The notes: generated by a model from the sequence alone, not told the origin. DNA of 64,000 nucleotides from an uncultured Algibacter sp. (GCF_947487575.1 NZ_CANKXG010000009.1:151804-215803); one strand, 5' to 3'. Numbered from the stretch's first letter, positions 44,592 through 53,612 are shown. Made by a program: numbers and translations.

Positions 44592-44649
44592 AGAGCCTCC
44601 CCGGCTCTACATCTATTTTAATCTCTCAAAAAAACAATATTTTTTTGAG
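44592..44649 (+). terminator. two hairpins after rsmD
   Basis: AGAGCC/GGCTCT (44592-44608) and a perfect CTCAAAAAAA (44625-44634) / TTTTTTTGAG (44640-44649) stem. Either could end the rsmD transcript; no downstream T-run after the second. Confidence 0.4.
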
Positions 44650-44700
44650 TTTAGTTTATGGTTTAAATTTTAATACTAACCTTTAAAACCATAAATTAAA

Positions 44701-45219
44701 ATGAAGAAATTTTTTCTATTAGCATTAGCTGTAACTATGTTTATAGCTTGCCAAAACAAACCACAACGTTACTTTGATGCATCACCAGAAATTGAAACCT
44801 TAAAAGCTGGCATTAAAGCTTATGAAGCGCAAGATTGGGATGCTTGGAAATCGAACTTCGCAGATAGTGCCAAAATATTCCACAATACCAATAAAGCAGC
44901 AGCTCCAGAACAAATGGTGGTAGGCATGAAAAACATGCTTTCAAATTTTTCTTCATATGGATTTGCTAAAGAAGGCGGTATCTATGAAATGGTCATAGAT
45001 AAAGAAGGTAAAACTTGGGTGAACTTTTGGGGTAACTGGGGCGGAAAAGCAAATGTTACCGAAAAACAATTGGTAATACCCGTACACTTAACTGTAGAGT
45101 TTGTTAATGGAAAAATCACACAAGAATACGCATACTATGATACTGCAGGAATAAACAAAACTTTAAAAGCAAATGCAGAAGCTAAAGCTGCTCAAGAAGC
45201 AGAAACATCTAAAGAATAA
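44701..45219 (+). CDS. NTF2/SnoaL-like lipoprotein
   Basis: 172 residues. Lipoprotein signal MKKFFLLALAVTMFIACQNK with Cys at 17. Residues ~35-150 show the SnoaL/NTF2 pattern (IETLKAGIKAYEAQDWDAWK, LTVEFVNGKITQEYAYYD). C-terminus is Ala/Glu-rich helix. Periplasm-facing protein of unknown ligand. Followed 28 bp later by a second exported protein, so the two are probably an operon. Confidence 0.8.
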   Translation: MKKFFLLALAVTMFIACQNKPQRYFDASPEIETLKAGIKAYEAQDWDAWKSNFADSAKIFHNTNKAAAPEQMVVGMKNMLSNFSSYGFAKEGGIYEMVIDKEGKTWVNFWGNWGGKANVTEKQLVIPVHLTVEFVNGKITQEYAYYDTAGINKTLKANAEAKAAQEAETSKE

Positions 45220-45247
45220 AATATTAACTAACCAAATTATATAATTT

Positions 45248-45991
45248 ATGAAAACTATTAAATTAATTTTACTTGTAGTAACAATCTTTTGTTTTACTCA
45301 TCAAATTTCGGCTCAACAAATGTTTCTTATACATCAAGACAATGTCAAGCCTTCCAAAGCAATGGAATATGAAAAAATTGCCAAAGAGTTTAATGATGCT
45401 AGTGTTGCTAATAACGTGCAAACACAATGGATATCTGCTGTGCGTGACGATTTTACATATTATTATATCACGCCAATTAAAAATATGGCAGAATTAGACG
45501 AAGATCCAATGGAAGATATGGCAAAATCTATGGGTGATAAATTTGGTGAAATGTTTGAGCGCTTTAATAAATGTTATGATACGCATGGTTCATACTTAAT
45601 GCGAAGTATTGATGCTTTAAGCTATAAAGCTCCAGAAGGCACAGATATGTCTGATCAAAATTACCGCGTTTGGTTTATGATGCATTACAAACCAAAAAAT
45701 GCTAAAAAAATGAAAGAAGGCATGAAAGCTGTAAAAGAGTTATTCGAGTCTAAAGGCTCAAAAGAATATTATAATGTGTATCATACAGCGTTAGGTACCA
45801 TGGATAATTATTATTTAGTATCTATATCAGCAAAAGATGAAATAGATAGCGCAACAAGATCTAAAGCAAATCGAGATGTACTAGGTCCAGACCGCTATAA
45901 AACATTCAATAAAGTTATAAACTATACCGAAAAAATGGAAGAATTTAGAGGTAAAATGCGACCAGATTTATCCTACTCACCAAAAGAATAA
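45248..45991 (+). CDS. exported protein with two ABM-like (dimeric alpha-beta barrel) halves
   Basis: 247 residues. Signal peptide MKTIKLILLVVTIFCFTHQI ending SAQ. Two internal halves look alike: MFLIHQDNVKPSKAMEYEK / FTYYYITPIKNMAEL and WFMMHYKPKNAKKMKEG / DNYYLVSISAKDEID. This is the pattern of antibiotic-biosynthesis-monooxygenase-like folds. No catalytic residues can be named, so a binding role is as likely as an enzymatic one. Confidence 0.7.
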   Translation: MKTIKLILLVVTIFCFTHQISAQQMFLIHQDNVKPSKAMEYEKIAKEFNDASVANNVQTQWISAVRDDFTYYYITPIKNMAELDEDPMEDMAKSMGDKFGEMFERFNKCYDTHGSYLMRSIDALSYKAPEGTDMSDQNYRVWFMMHYKPKNAKKMKEGMKAVKELFESKGSKEYYNVYHTALGTMDNYYLVSISAKDEIDSATRSKANRDVLGPDRYKTFNKVINYTEKMEEFRGKMRPDLSYSPKE

Positions 45992-46040
45992 ACAAAATAA
46001 CCTACCAATTACCTAGAGTAACCAACCTTTTTTTTAATTA

Positions 46041-46072
46041 TAAACCCTTCTTAAATTAATAAGAAGGGTTTA
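46041..46072 (+). terminator. terminator after the exported-protein operon
   Basis: TAAACCCTTCTT (46041-46052) and AAGAAGGGTTTA (46061-46072) form a perfect 12-bp stem with an 8-base loop, followed by TTTATATC. Confidence 0.8.
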
Positions 46073-46081
46073 TTTATATCT

Positions 46082-46415
46082 AAGTAAATCTATAAGCCGG
46101 ATTCTGTTCATCCTGAACTTGTTTCAGGATTTCCCAAAAAAAGAACAAGAATACCTTATCATTTATCTACGTGCCTTGTTACCAAAACACTTTAGCTGCT
46201 TACCCTCCAACAATTGGGCGTGCAGCCCTCAAACGTTGGTTTACATAGCATTGCACCACATAGAGTTTACCTGGTTTCACTACAGCATTACCTGTACATA
46301 CTTTCTGTTGCACTTTTCCTAACCTCACGGTTGGTGGTTGTTAGCCACTATATTGCACTACGGTGTCCGGACTTTCCTTCCCGAATTAACTTCGAGACGA
46401 TAAGGCGATTTACTT
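46082..46415 (-). ncRNA. rnpB: RNase P RNA (class A), with an inserted small palindrome
   Basis: On the minus strand the 5' part reads GGGAAGGAAAGTCCGGACAC and the 3' part ACAGAATCCGGCTTATAG, both diagnostic of bacterial RNase P RNA. P1 closes with AAGTAAATC (5', 46415-46407) against GATTTACTT (3', 46090-46082). The core GAGGTTAGGAAAAGTGCAAC and TACAGGTAATGCTGTAGT elements are present. Just before the 3' conserved strand lies AATCCTGAAACAAGTTCAGGAT, the sequence of a small dispersed palindrome. A promoter box sits right at the 5' end. Confidence 0.95.
46110..46130. repeat. palindromic repeat inserted within rnpB
   Basis: ATCCTGAA (46110-46117) pairs with TTCAGGAT (46123-46130), loop CTTGT. 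Sequence of this kind (TCCTGAACTTGTTTCAGGA) recurs between genes in flavobacteria; here it lies in the RNA just 5' of the 3' conserved region. Confidence 0.55.
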
Positions 46416-46420
46416 GAGTG

Positions 46421-46428
46421 CAAAATTA
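46421..46428 (-). promoter_or_regulatory. -7 promoter box (TAATTTTG) of rnpB
   Basis: Exact TANNTTTG; transcription would start near 46414, matching the P1 5' end at 46415. Confidence 0.65.
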
Positions 46429-46465
46429 CAATAAACAAGCAGAATATCTAAGTAATTTTAAATAT

Positions 46466-46567
46466 TTGGGCGTTACCCTAAAAAAGGGGTCAGGCTTTTC
46501 GTTACAAGTCCTCGATTTTGCGCTAAGGCGCAAAAACTGTGGGCTATCCACTGCAATCCTTAACGCG
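46466..46567. repeat. flavobacterial interspersed repeat, copy 2
   Basis: Same ends and core as copy 1 at 1537-1622: GGGCGTTACC at 46468, GGGTC and GGCTTTTCG, AATCCTTAACGCG ending 46567. Contains an extra hairpin TTTTGCG/CGCAAAA. Open frames here (46418-46600) are accidental. Confidence 0.65.
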
Positions 46568-46623
46568 GGGGTGCTTGCAAGTCTAGTGTTTTTAAAATGA
46601 AAGTTGGTGTCTTTTTGGGAAGG

Positions 46624-46689
46624 TTCGTTTAATGTTTTTACGGATATAAAATCGTTTTAATGTTTTATATCCGACGTTAAACGAAGTTA
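46624..46689. repeat. two-stem inverted repeat (attC-like), contains the 37-bp repeat
   Basis: Outer arms TTCGTTTAATGT (46624-46635) and ACGTTAAACGAA (46674-46685) pair over 12 bases with one G-T wobble; inner arms GGATATAAAA (46642-46651) and TTTTATATCC (46663-46672) pair perfectly; loop 11 bases; the spacer is six bases on one side and one on the other. The right half is the 37-bp repeat found at 2830-2866. Right arm contains GTTAAAC, which fits the GTTRRRY core of integron attC sites. Confidence 0.6.
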
Positions 46690-46800
46690 TCATTTTTTTC
46701 TGACAAAGTCAAGTGATTTAGTCTTCCCTAATGGTTTAATTTTTGTTAATAACTCCTATTAAATTATAGCTTCAAAATTCCTATTTCAAAACTGAATTTT

Positions 46801-46808
46801 TAACTTTG
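46801..46808 (+). promoter_or_regulatory. -7 promoter box (TAACTTTG) of dnaX
   Basis: Exact TANNTTTG, 17 bp before the ATG at 46826. No TTG at -33. Confidence 0.5.
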
Positions 46809-46825
46809 TTACTTTACCAATAGTA

Positions 46826-48559
46826 ATGGAACACTTTGTAGTATCGGCCAGAAAATACAGACCTCAAACGTTTAAAGACGTTGTGGGACAGCAGGCTATT
46901 ACAAATACCCTACTTAATGCTATTGAAAACAATCATTTAGCACAAGCCTTACTCTTTACAGGGCCTCGTGGTGTTGGTAAAACCACTTGCGCGCGTATTC
47001 TAGCTAAAATGATTAACAGTGATGGAACTGAAACTGGCGATGAAGATTTTGCATTTAATATTTTCGAGCTAGATGCCGCTTCAAATAACTCTGTTGATGA
47101 TATAAGAAGTTTAACAGATCAAGTTAGAATCCCACCACAAGTTGGGAAATACAAAGTATATATTATTGACGAGGTGCACATGCTCTCTCAAGCAGCATTT
47201 AATGCATTTCTTAAAACTCTAGAAGAGCCACCAAAGCATTGTATTTTTATTTTAGCAACTACAGAGAAGCATAAAATTATTCCAACTATACTGTCACGTT
47301 GTCAAATTTTTGATTTTAAACGCATTACGGTAAAAGATGCCAAAGGCTATCTAAAATACATTGCTGAAGAACAAGGTATAACTGCCGAAGATGATGCTTT
47401 ACACATTATTGCTCAAAAAGCAGATGGCGCCATGCGTGACGCCCTTTCTATTTTTGACCGTGTGGTTAGTTTTTCAGGCAAAAACCTAACCAGGCAAGCC
47501 GTTACTGAAAATTTAAACGTCCTTGATTACGAAACCTATTTTACAAGCACAGATTTAATTTTAGAAAATAAAATCCCAGAGTTATTATTACAATTTAATA
47601 GTACACTCTCAAAAGGTTTTGATGGTCATCATTTTATAGCAGGTTTAGCATCACACTTTAGAGATTTACTAGTTAGTAAAACTCAAGAAACTATTGAGCT
47701 GTTGGAAGTTGGCGACCAAACCAAAACCAAATATTTAGAGCAATCAAAAAAAGCCTCCCAAGAGTTTCTCATGCAAGGTATAAATCTTGCCAACGATTGC
47801 GATCTCAAATACAAAACAAGTAAAAATCAACGCTTACTTGTTGAACTGTGCCTTATGCAACTTGCCTCTATCACTCATGATGGAGAAAAAAAAAATAGCA
47901 AACATTACATAATCCCAGCATCTTACTTCCAGAAAAAGGGCATCACCCCTATTCCAGTTACTATACCTAACAAAACCGAAAACGTTACACCTTCTGCGGA
48001 AGCTATAACTGAAAACACCGAACCTTTAGAACAAGTTGCTGAAGTTGTTGAAAAATTTCAAGTAAAAGAACCACCAAAAATTGTTTTAAAACAAGATTCT
48101 AAACGAACATCTGGTCTTTCATTATCAAGTATAAGAGCAAAGAAAGAGCACGAAATTAGGCAAATGGATGTGGTTATTGATGAGGAAAACTTGCCTAAAG
48201 AACCATTTACCGAACAAGAACTCCTTACCGCTTGGAATACATTTATTGAAAAATTAAGAACCGACGGGAAACATAATTTGGCTTCCATTTTATCTATAGA
48301 CACCCCAAAAGTAAAAGGAACAACTATTCATTTAGAGTTTCCTAACGCTACAAACAAAGTGGAAGTAGAACGCCAGCAGTACGATTTATTAGCATATATT
48401 AGAAAAACACTTAGTAATTTTGATATCAGTTTAGATATTACAATTAATGAAGTTCTGGAAAAAAAATATGCCTACACAACAGCTGATAAATTTGAAAAAT
48501 TAAAAGAGAAAAATCCAAATATTGATATTTTAAGAAAAACTTTCGATTTAGATGTTTAA
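46826..48559 (+). CDS. dnaX: DNA polymerase III subunit gamma/tau, without zinc module
   Basis: 577 residues. AAA+ clamp-loader domain: SARKYRPQTFKDVVGQQAI, Walker A LFTGPRGVGKTTCARIL, Walker B VYIIDEVHMLSQAAFNAF, sensor 1 FILATTEKHKIIPTILSR. The region where most DnaX proteins carry four zinc-binding Cys is shortened to INSDGTETGDEDFAFNIFEL with no Cys, a trait I associate with Flavobacteriaceae. The C-terminal ~200 residues (tau-like) are helical. Loads the beta clamp. Its stop overlaps the lipoprotein start by eight bases. Confidence 0.95.
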   Translation: MEHFVVSARKYRPQTFKDVVGQQAITNTLLNAIENNHLAQALLFTGPRGVGKTTCARILAKMINSDGTETGDEDFAFNIFELDAASNNSVDDIRSLTDQVRIPPQVGKYKVYIIDEVHMLSQAAFNAFLKTLEEPPKHCIFILATTEKHKIIPTILSRCQIFDFKRITVKDAKGYLKYIAEEQGITAEDDALHIIAQKADGAMRDALSIFDRVVSFSGKNLTRQAVTENLNVLDYETYFTSTDLILENKIPELLLQFNSTLSKGFDGHHFIAGLASHFRDLLVSKTQETIELLEVGDQTKTKYLEQSKKASQEFLMQGINLANDCDLKYKTSKNQRLLVELCLMQLASITHDGEKKNSKHYIIPASYFQKKGITPIPVTIPNKTENVTPSAEAITENTEPLEQVAEVVEKFQVKEPPKIVLKQDSKRTSGLSLSSIRAKKEHEIRQMDVVIDEENLPKEPFTEQELLTAWNTFIEKLRTDGKHNLASILSIDTPKVKGTTIHLEFPNATNKVEVERQQYDLLAYIRKTLSNFDISLDITINEVLEKKYAYTTADKFEKLKEKNPNIDILRKTFDLDV

Positions 48560-49127
48560 AACGCTATTTAATAGCAAGTTAATTGTGCTTATATTTATAC
48601 CCATTGTGTCACTAATTAGTTGTGATGGTAGAGATAGAAAGTACATGAATAACACAGAAATATTACAAGAAAACAATTTACTAAATAAGTTTAGTGAACA
48701 GGTGGAATTTGTACCAAACTCCCCTGTAGCAATTAACACAGATACTATTTTAAGTAATGGGTTTAATGTTAAAATTAATTATCGCTCTATTGAAAATAAT
48801 GCCTTTTATAAAGTTACAAAAAAGGAAAAGGATTCAATAATAAAAATGAACTACAAAAACTTTGAAGCTCATATTGAAGTTTTTAAAGATGATACACCAA
48901 TAAATCAATCCACAATTAATAAACTATTATTTAGTGAGTTTGAAAACGCATCGTTTTGGAATCAGGCCATTATGCAGTATGTATGGGTAGACCATAACAA
49001 ATCAAGTGATGATGTGTTGTATTTAAATACGTCTTTTAATATTCCTGAAACTGAAACTTTCAAAGATTTTATTGTAGCAATAGATAAAAAAGGCACCATT
49101 CGTATAGAACAAAAACCAACCTGTTAA
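48552..49127 (+). CDS. lipoprotein of unknown function
   Basis: 191 residues. Lipoprotein signal with Cys in IPIVSLISCDGRDRKYM. Mature part has beta strands: GFNVKINYRSIENNAFYKV, FEAHIEVFKDDTPIN, ASFWNQAIMQYVWVDHNK and a C-terminal KGTIRIEQKPTC with a final Cys. Family not named with confidence (similar to DUF4738-type lipoproteins). Translationally coupled to dnaX and followed by miaE 12 bp on. Confidence 0.75.
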   Translation: MFKTLFNSKLIVLIFIPIVSLISCDGRDRKYMNNTEILQENNLLNKFSEQVEFVPNSPVAINTDTILSNGFNVKINYRSIENNAFYKVTKKEKDSIIKMNYKNFEAHIEVFKDDTPINQSTINKLLFSEFENASFWNQAIMQYVWVDHNKSSDDVLYLNTSFNIPETETFKDFIVAIDKKGTIRIEQKPTC

Positions 49128-49139
49128 ATATTATTAGTT

Positions 49140-49721
49140 ATGCTAGGACTTAAATTGCCAACAGACCCGCGTTGGGTTAACATTGTTGAGAAAAACATTG
49201 AAGAAATTTTAACAGATCATGCCTTTTGTGAGCAAAAAGCAACGAGTACAGCTATTTCACTTATAGTTAGTTTTCCTGAATATACAGAGCTTGTTCAAGA
49301 AATGGTAGCTTTGGTTAAAGAAGAGATTAGCCATTTTAAAATGGTACATGATAAAATTCTTGAACGTGGCTGGACTTTAGGTCGTGATAGACGTGATGAC
49401 TACGTTATTGAGTTACTTAAGTTTTTCCCAAAAGGCGGCAGTAGAACCACTCAACTAGTACATCGTTTATTATACGCAGCGTTAATAGAAGCAAGAAGTT
49501 GCGAGCGTTTCAGGTTGCTTTCTGAGGAACTTGAAGACAAAGAACTTGCAGAATTCTATAGAAACCTTATGGTAAGTGAGGCAAATCATTACACTATGTT
49601 TTTAGGTTTTGCTAGACAATATGGCGAAAAAAAAGAAGTTGATACCAAATGGCAACAACTTCTTGAATATGAGAGTAAAATTATAAGTAATTTAGGTACT
49701 AGTGAAGCTATACATGGTTGA
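49140..49721 (+). CDS. miaE: tRNA-(ms2io6A37) hydroxylase
   Basis: 193 residues, usual length. Ferritin-like di-iron ligands visible: E in DHAFCEQKATSTAI, E and H in VKEEISHFKMVH, E in ALIEARSCERF, E and H in MVSEANHYTMFLGFA. Hydroxylates the isopentenyl side chain of the modified A37 of tRNA. Last gene of the dnaX run; ends in TGA. Confidence 0.93.
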   Translation: MLGLKLPTDPRWVNIVEKNIEEILTDHAFCEQKATSTAISLIVSFPEYTELVQEMVALVKEEISHFKMVHDKILERGWTLGRDRRDDYVIELLKFFPKGGSRTTQLVHRLLYAALIEARSCERFRLLSEELEDKELAEFYRNLMVSEANHYTMFLGFARQYGEKKEVDTKWQQLLEYESKIISNLGTSEAIHG

Positions 49722-49730
49722 AATTCTTAA

Positions 49731-50336
49731 TTAAAATTTATAACCAATACCTAATTGAATGTTTCTGTTTTTAGCAACAATGCCAGATACTTCATCAAAA
49801 ACATTGCTGATTCCATAGTTGTATCTAACATCCACAAAAATGGCGTAGTTAATTTTATAGTCGGCTCCAATAACAGTAGAATACCCTAGGTTTTTCATGC
49901 CATCGTCTGTTTTATGAACTTTCAAACCAATTTGTGGTCCAATTCCAGCATGAAATTTTTCACTAAACCGAAATCTAAATAAAATTGGCATTTGAATATA
50001 ATCTAGTTGTAGCTCTTCTTCTCTAGCTCCTTCTCCAGAAAATTGAATTTCAGGTACTACTGATAATGTTCTTGATAAGCCAATATTTGCTAAAAAACCA
50101 ATATAAATACTGTTTCTATGTTTGTTTTCTGAAATAGGTGCGTTTTCTTGAAAGTCTAAATGCGAAATGGTATAACCAGCTCTAACACCGTATTTTATAC
50201 CGCTTGAAGCTGACCATTTTTCTTTCACTTTTACGGTGTCTTGGGCTTTTTTAGAAGATTTAATTAATTTGTCATCTTGAGAAAATCCGTGGAATGAAAA
50301 ACAAAATAGTATTGTTAGTAGTAATAATTTTTTCAT
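49731..50336 (-). CDS. outer-membrane beta-barrel protein (PorT/OmpX-like)
   Basis: 201 residues. Signal peptide MKKLLLLTILFCFSFHGFSQ. Amphipathic strands: KYGVRAGYTISHLDF, SIYIGFLANIGLSR, DYIQMPILFRFRFSEKFHA, YAIFVDVRYNYGISNV, ending AKNRNIQLGIGYKF with terminal Phe typical of outer-membrane barrels. Of the outer-membrane-beta-barrel family PF13568. Role unknown; PorT-like in shape. Confidence 0.87.
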   Translation of the reverse strand: MKKLLLLTILFCFSFHGFSQDDKLIKSSKKAQDTVKVKEKWSASSGIKYGVRAGYTISHLDFQENAPISENKHRNSIYIGFLANIGLSRTLSVVPEIQFSGEGAREEELQLDYIQMPILFRFRFSEKFHAGIGPQIGLKVHKTDDGMKNLGYSTVIGADYKINYAIFVDVRYNYGISNVFDEVSGIVAKNRNIQLGIGYKF

Positions 50337-50515
50337 CTGCTTATTTATTTATGTTAATCTATCAGATGTAACTTGCCAAAATATTATGAAGTTGAGGGCA
50401 ACATATATATAAGCTTATTTCAATATTAATAGATTTGGGTTATTAATAATATTAAGCTACGAATATATATTATAAATTTAAAAAAGTGCAAGTATACAAG
50501 CTAAAGTGCAAAATT

Positions 50516-51421
50516 TTACTGTGTATTGCTTGAAACTGTATCATAAAAGATACTTTTAATGATACCATCTGCAAGACCAATTTTAGGGACATAAATATTT
50601 TTAGCACCACCCCATTTCATTGCCGAAAGGTAAATTCGCATGGCAGGAATAATAACATCTGCTCTATCTTGGTTTAATGATAGTTCCGTAATACGTTCTT
50701 CATAAGAGTAAGTTTGAAGCATATTATAGTAAGATGTCATATAAAAATAAGAAAGTGGCTTTCCCATAGATTTGCCAGATACTTTGAAAATTTTATTGAT
50801 ATTTCCACCAGAACCAAGAACATTAACTTTATGATACTCTTTGGTATTACTTTTAATCCAATCTTGCAATTCTTGCCAAGTTTGTTTTTTAACCATATCG
50901 TTCAACAAACGTACGGTGCCAATTTTAAAAGATTTTGACGCCACTTGATTACCCCTGTCTATAACTGTAAACTCTGTACTTCCTCCACCAACGTCAACAT
51001 ACAAATATGTTTTGTTTGGATCAATAAACTTGTTTAAATCTGTTGCTGCAATAATTGCTGCTTCCTCTTGTCCTTCAATAATATCAATACTGATTCCTGC
51101 ATGTTCCAATACTAAATCTACAACTTTTTTTCCGTTTTCCGACTCCCGCATTGCAGATGTAGCACAGGCTTTATACTTAACAACCTTATGAGATTTCATA
51201 AGCAATTTAAAGGCTAACATGGTATCTAAAATACGCTGTATGTTTTCTTTGGAAATTTTATTTTTTATAAAAACATCTGCTCCGAGACGGATAGGTACAC
51301 GAACTAGAGAATTTTTTTTAAATTGTACAGGCTGTCCGTTTTGCTCTATAATATTTGATATTAATAGCCTTACCGCATTTGACCCAATATCAATGGCTGC
51401 ATATTTTTTTATTGAAAGCAT
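50516..51421 (-). CDS. ppx: Ppx/GppA-family exopolyphosphatase
   Basis: 301 residues, single-domain form. Start YAAIDIGSNAVRLLI, then ACATSAMRESENGKKVVDLV, IEGQEEAAIIAAT, and LYVDVGGGSTEFTVID (ASKHA phosphate motifs). Lacks the C-terminal HD-like half of long PPX, as usual in Bacteroidota. Splits polyphosphate or pppGpp. One base separates it from ppk, so the two are a tight operon. Confidence 0.93.
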   Translation of the reverse strand: MLSIKKYAAIDIGSNAVRLLISNIIEQNGQPVQFKKNSLVRVPIRLGADVFIKNKISKENIQRILDTMLAFKLLMKSHKVVKYKACATSAMRESENGKKVVDLVLEHAGISIDIIEGQEEAAIIAATDLNKFIDPNKTYLYVDVGGGSTEFTVIDRGNQVASKSFKIGTVRLLNDMVKKQTWQELQDWIKSNTKEYHKVNVLGSGGNINKIFKVSGKSMGKPLSYFYMTSYYNMLQTYSYEERITELSLNQDRADVIIPAMRIYLSAMKWGGAKNIYVPKIGLADGIIKSIFYDTVSSNTQ

Positions 51422-51422
51422 A

Positions 51423-53489
51423 CTAGTTTTCTAATTTTTTGGTATAGTAATCATAGATAGCAAATTGAGACCTTACCTTGGTTTTTTTATTAATAAGGTA
51501 TTGGTTTTCTTGAGAATCATTCAATATTCTGGCTTTAACGTTGTCACTCCAACTAATATTAAACGTATCTATAATTTCTTTCTTTATGTCTTCATCATAA
51601 ATTGGGCAACCCACTTCTACTCTAGTTTCTATATTCCGTGTCATCCAATCGGCTGAAGATATGTATAATTTTGAATCGCCGTTATTACCAAAAATATAAA
51701 CTCTTGAATGTTCTAAAAACTTATCAATAACACTTATAACTTCTATATTTTCACTCATTCCTTTTATTCCTGGAATTAAACAACAAATACCCCTTACTAT
51801 CATTTGAATTTTGACTCCTGCCCTGCTCGCCTCGTATAACTTATCAATCATTGGATAGCTAGAAATACTATTCATTTTTAATCTTATAAGGCCTTCTCTG
51901 CCTTGCCTTACATTTTCAATTTCTTTATTAATTAGATTAAAAACTCCACTTTTAGTGAAATGTGGCGAAACGATTAAGTGTTTGTATTTAAAAATCCTAT
52001 AGTTTGTTTTAAAAAAATCAAAAACTTGATTAACGTCTTTTAAAATCTTTTTGTTGGATGTAAAAAGTGTATAGTCTGTATAAATTTTTGCTGTAGATTC
52101 ATTAAAATTTCCTGTGCTAATAAAGCCATAGCGTTTTATTTTTTTGCCTTCCTCTCGTTCTACTACGCACATTTTACTATGCACTTTAAGCCCTGTAACT
52201 CCAAATATTAAATTGACACCCTCATCTTTCATCTGTTGGGCATAGTTAATATTTGCTTGCTCATCAAACCTTGCACGAAGCTCAATGGATACTGTAACTG
52301 ACTTACCATTAACGGCTGCATTAATAAGCGAGCTAGCGACATGAGATATTTCTGCAAGGCGATAAATAGTGATTTTTATTGTTTTAACCTTAGGATCTAA
52401 AGCAGCTTCTCTTAAAAACTTAACAACATATGTGAAAGTTTGATATGGTGCATGTAACAAGTAATCCTTTTTAGCAATGGCTTTAAAAATACTTCGCTGT
52501 AAACTCAAGTTTTTTATTGGTACAGCTTCAATTTTATCATATAAGAGGTCTGTTCTTCCTAAACTGGGGAATCCCATGTAATCGCGTCTGTTATGATAAC
52601 GACCTCCTGGTATTATGCTATCTGTATCATCAATACCCATTTTCGACATTAAATACCTTAATGTTTCTTTATGTATGGTTTTGTCATAAACAAACCTTAC
52701 TGGTTCTCCAACTTGTCTATGTTTAACACTATCAGAAATTTTTTCTATAAAGCTTTTACTTAAATCACTTTCAAAATCTAATTCACCATCTCTGGTAATT
52801 TTTATCATGTGAGCAGAAATAGATTTGTAATCGAAAATATTAAAAATATCTTCTAAACAATACCGCAATACATCATCAACCATAATGATATAGCTTTTAT
52901 CACCTTGTTTAGGTAATTCAACAAAACGATCAACGGATTTTGGAATTTCAATTAAAGCAAATTGCTTATTATCATTATTCATTAGCATTTTTACAGCTAA
53001 ATAAGCGGCACTATCCTTTAGATTTGGTAATACAACTGAATCGTTAAGAATAATAGTTACTAATGCAGGACTAACAGTTTTAAAAAAGTATGTTTTAATA
53101 AATGCACTCTGATTATCGTCAATTTGCGTTTCATCAATAACATAAATATTTTCCTCTTTTAGTTTCTTATCAATAGTATTTAAAATGGCAACACTTTCAC
53201 TTTGCTGCTTAATTACAATTTGAGTTATAATTTCTAGCAATTCTTTTGCCTTAATACCACCTAGTTCGCTTTTTCCTCCTTTTCCTGCTTCAACAATACG
53301 TTTTACTGTTGCGTACCTTACTTTAAAAAATTCATCTAAGTTATTTGAAAAAATACCTAAAAAACGTAATCTTTCTATTAAAGGGACAGATTCGTCAGTG
53401 GCTTCTTGTAGGACTCTGGCATTAAACTGTAACCAGCTAATTTCTCTATTTATATAACTATTATTTTCTGAGTTTTCAGGTTTAGTCAT
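51423..53489 (-). CDS. ppk: polyphosphate kinase 1
   Basis: 688 residues, the usual size. N-terminal YINREISWLQFNARVLQEA, the two phospholipase-D-like catalytic domains with the autophosphorylated His in GLKVHSKMCVVERE, the second His in EHSRVYIFGNNGDSKLY, and the conserved RARFDEQANINYAQQM. Makes polyphosphate from ATP at the membrane. Operon with ppx; the sixA-like gene lies upstream on the same strand. Confidence 0.96.
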   Translation of the reverse strand: MTKPENSENNSYINREISWLQFNARVLQEATDESVPLIERLRFLGIFSNNLDEFFKVRYATVKRIVEAGKGGKSELGGIKAKELLEIITQIVIKQQSESVAILNTIDKKLKEENIYVIDETQIDDNQSAFIKTYFFKTVSPALVTIILNDSVVLPNLKDSAAYLAVKMLMNNDNKQFALIEIPKSVDRFVELPKQGDKSYIIMVDDVLRYCLEDIFNIFDYKSISAHMIKITRDGELDFESDLSKSFIEKISDSVKHRQVGEPVRFVYDKTIHKETLRYLMSKMGIDDTDSIIPGGRYHNRRDYMGFPSLGRTDLLYDKIEAVPIKNLSLQRSIFKAIAKKDYLLHAPYQTFTYVVKFLREAALDPKVKTIKITIYRLAEISHVASSLINAAVNGKSVTVSIELRARFDEQANINYAQQMKDEGVNLIFGVTGLKVHSKMCVVEREEGKKIKRYGFISTGNFNESTAKIYTDYTLFTSNKKILKDVNQVFDFFKTNYRIFKYKHLIVSPHFTKSGVFNLINKEIENVRQGREGLIRLKMNSISSYPMIDKLYEASRAGVKIQMIVRGICCLIPGIKGMSENIEVISVIDKFLEHSRVYIFGNNGDSKLYISSADWMTRNIETRVEVGCPIYDEDIKKEIIDTFNISWSDNVKARILNDSQENQYLINKKTKVRSQFAIYDYYTKKLEN

Positions 53490-53519
53490 TGACTCTAAAT
53501 GAATTTTAATTGTTTAAAA

Positions 53520-53527
53520 CAAATATA
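53520..53527 (-). promoter_or_regulatory. -7 promoter box (TATATTTG) of ppk-ppx
   Basis: Exact TANNTTTG on the minus strand, 31 bp before the ppk ATG. Confidence 0.5.
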
Positions 53528-53612
53528 TTCTATTTAGACTAAAATATATTATTTTAAACTATAATTAAATTTGAATATGTTTTTATTAAATAATTAAAAA
53601 AAAGAACCTTAT

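Noticed and set aside
46119..46417. Two open reading frames on the plus strand over 46119-46322 and 46214-46417
   Set aside because: They lie antisense to the RNase P RNA, whose conserved strands explain the sequence.
46418..46600. 60-codon open frame in the repeat region after rnpB
   Set aside because: It runs across interspersed repeat copy 2 and has no protein-like composition.
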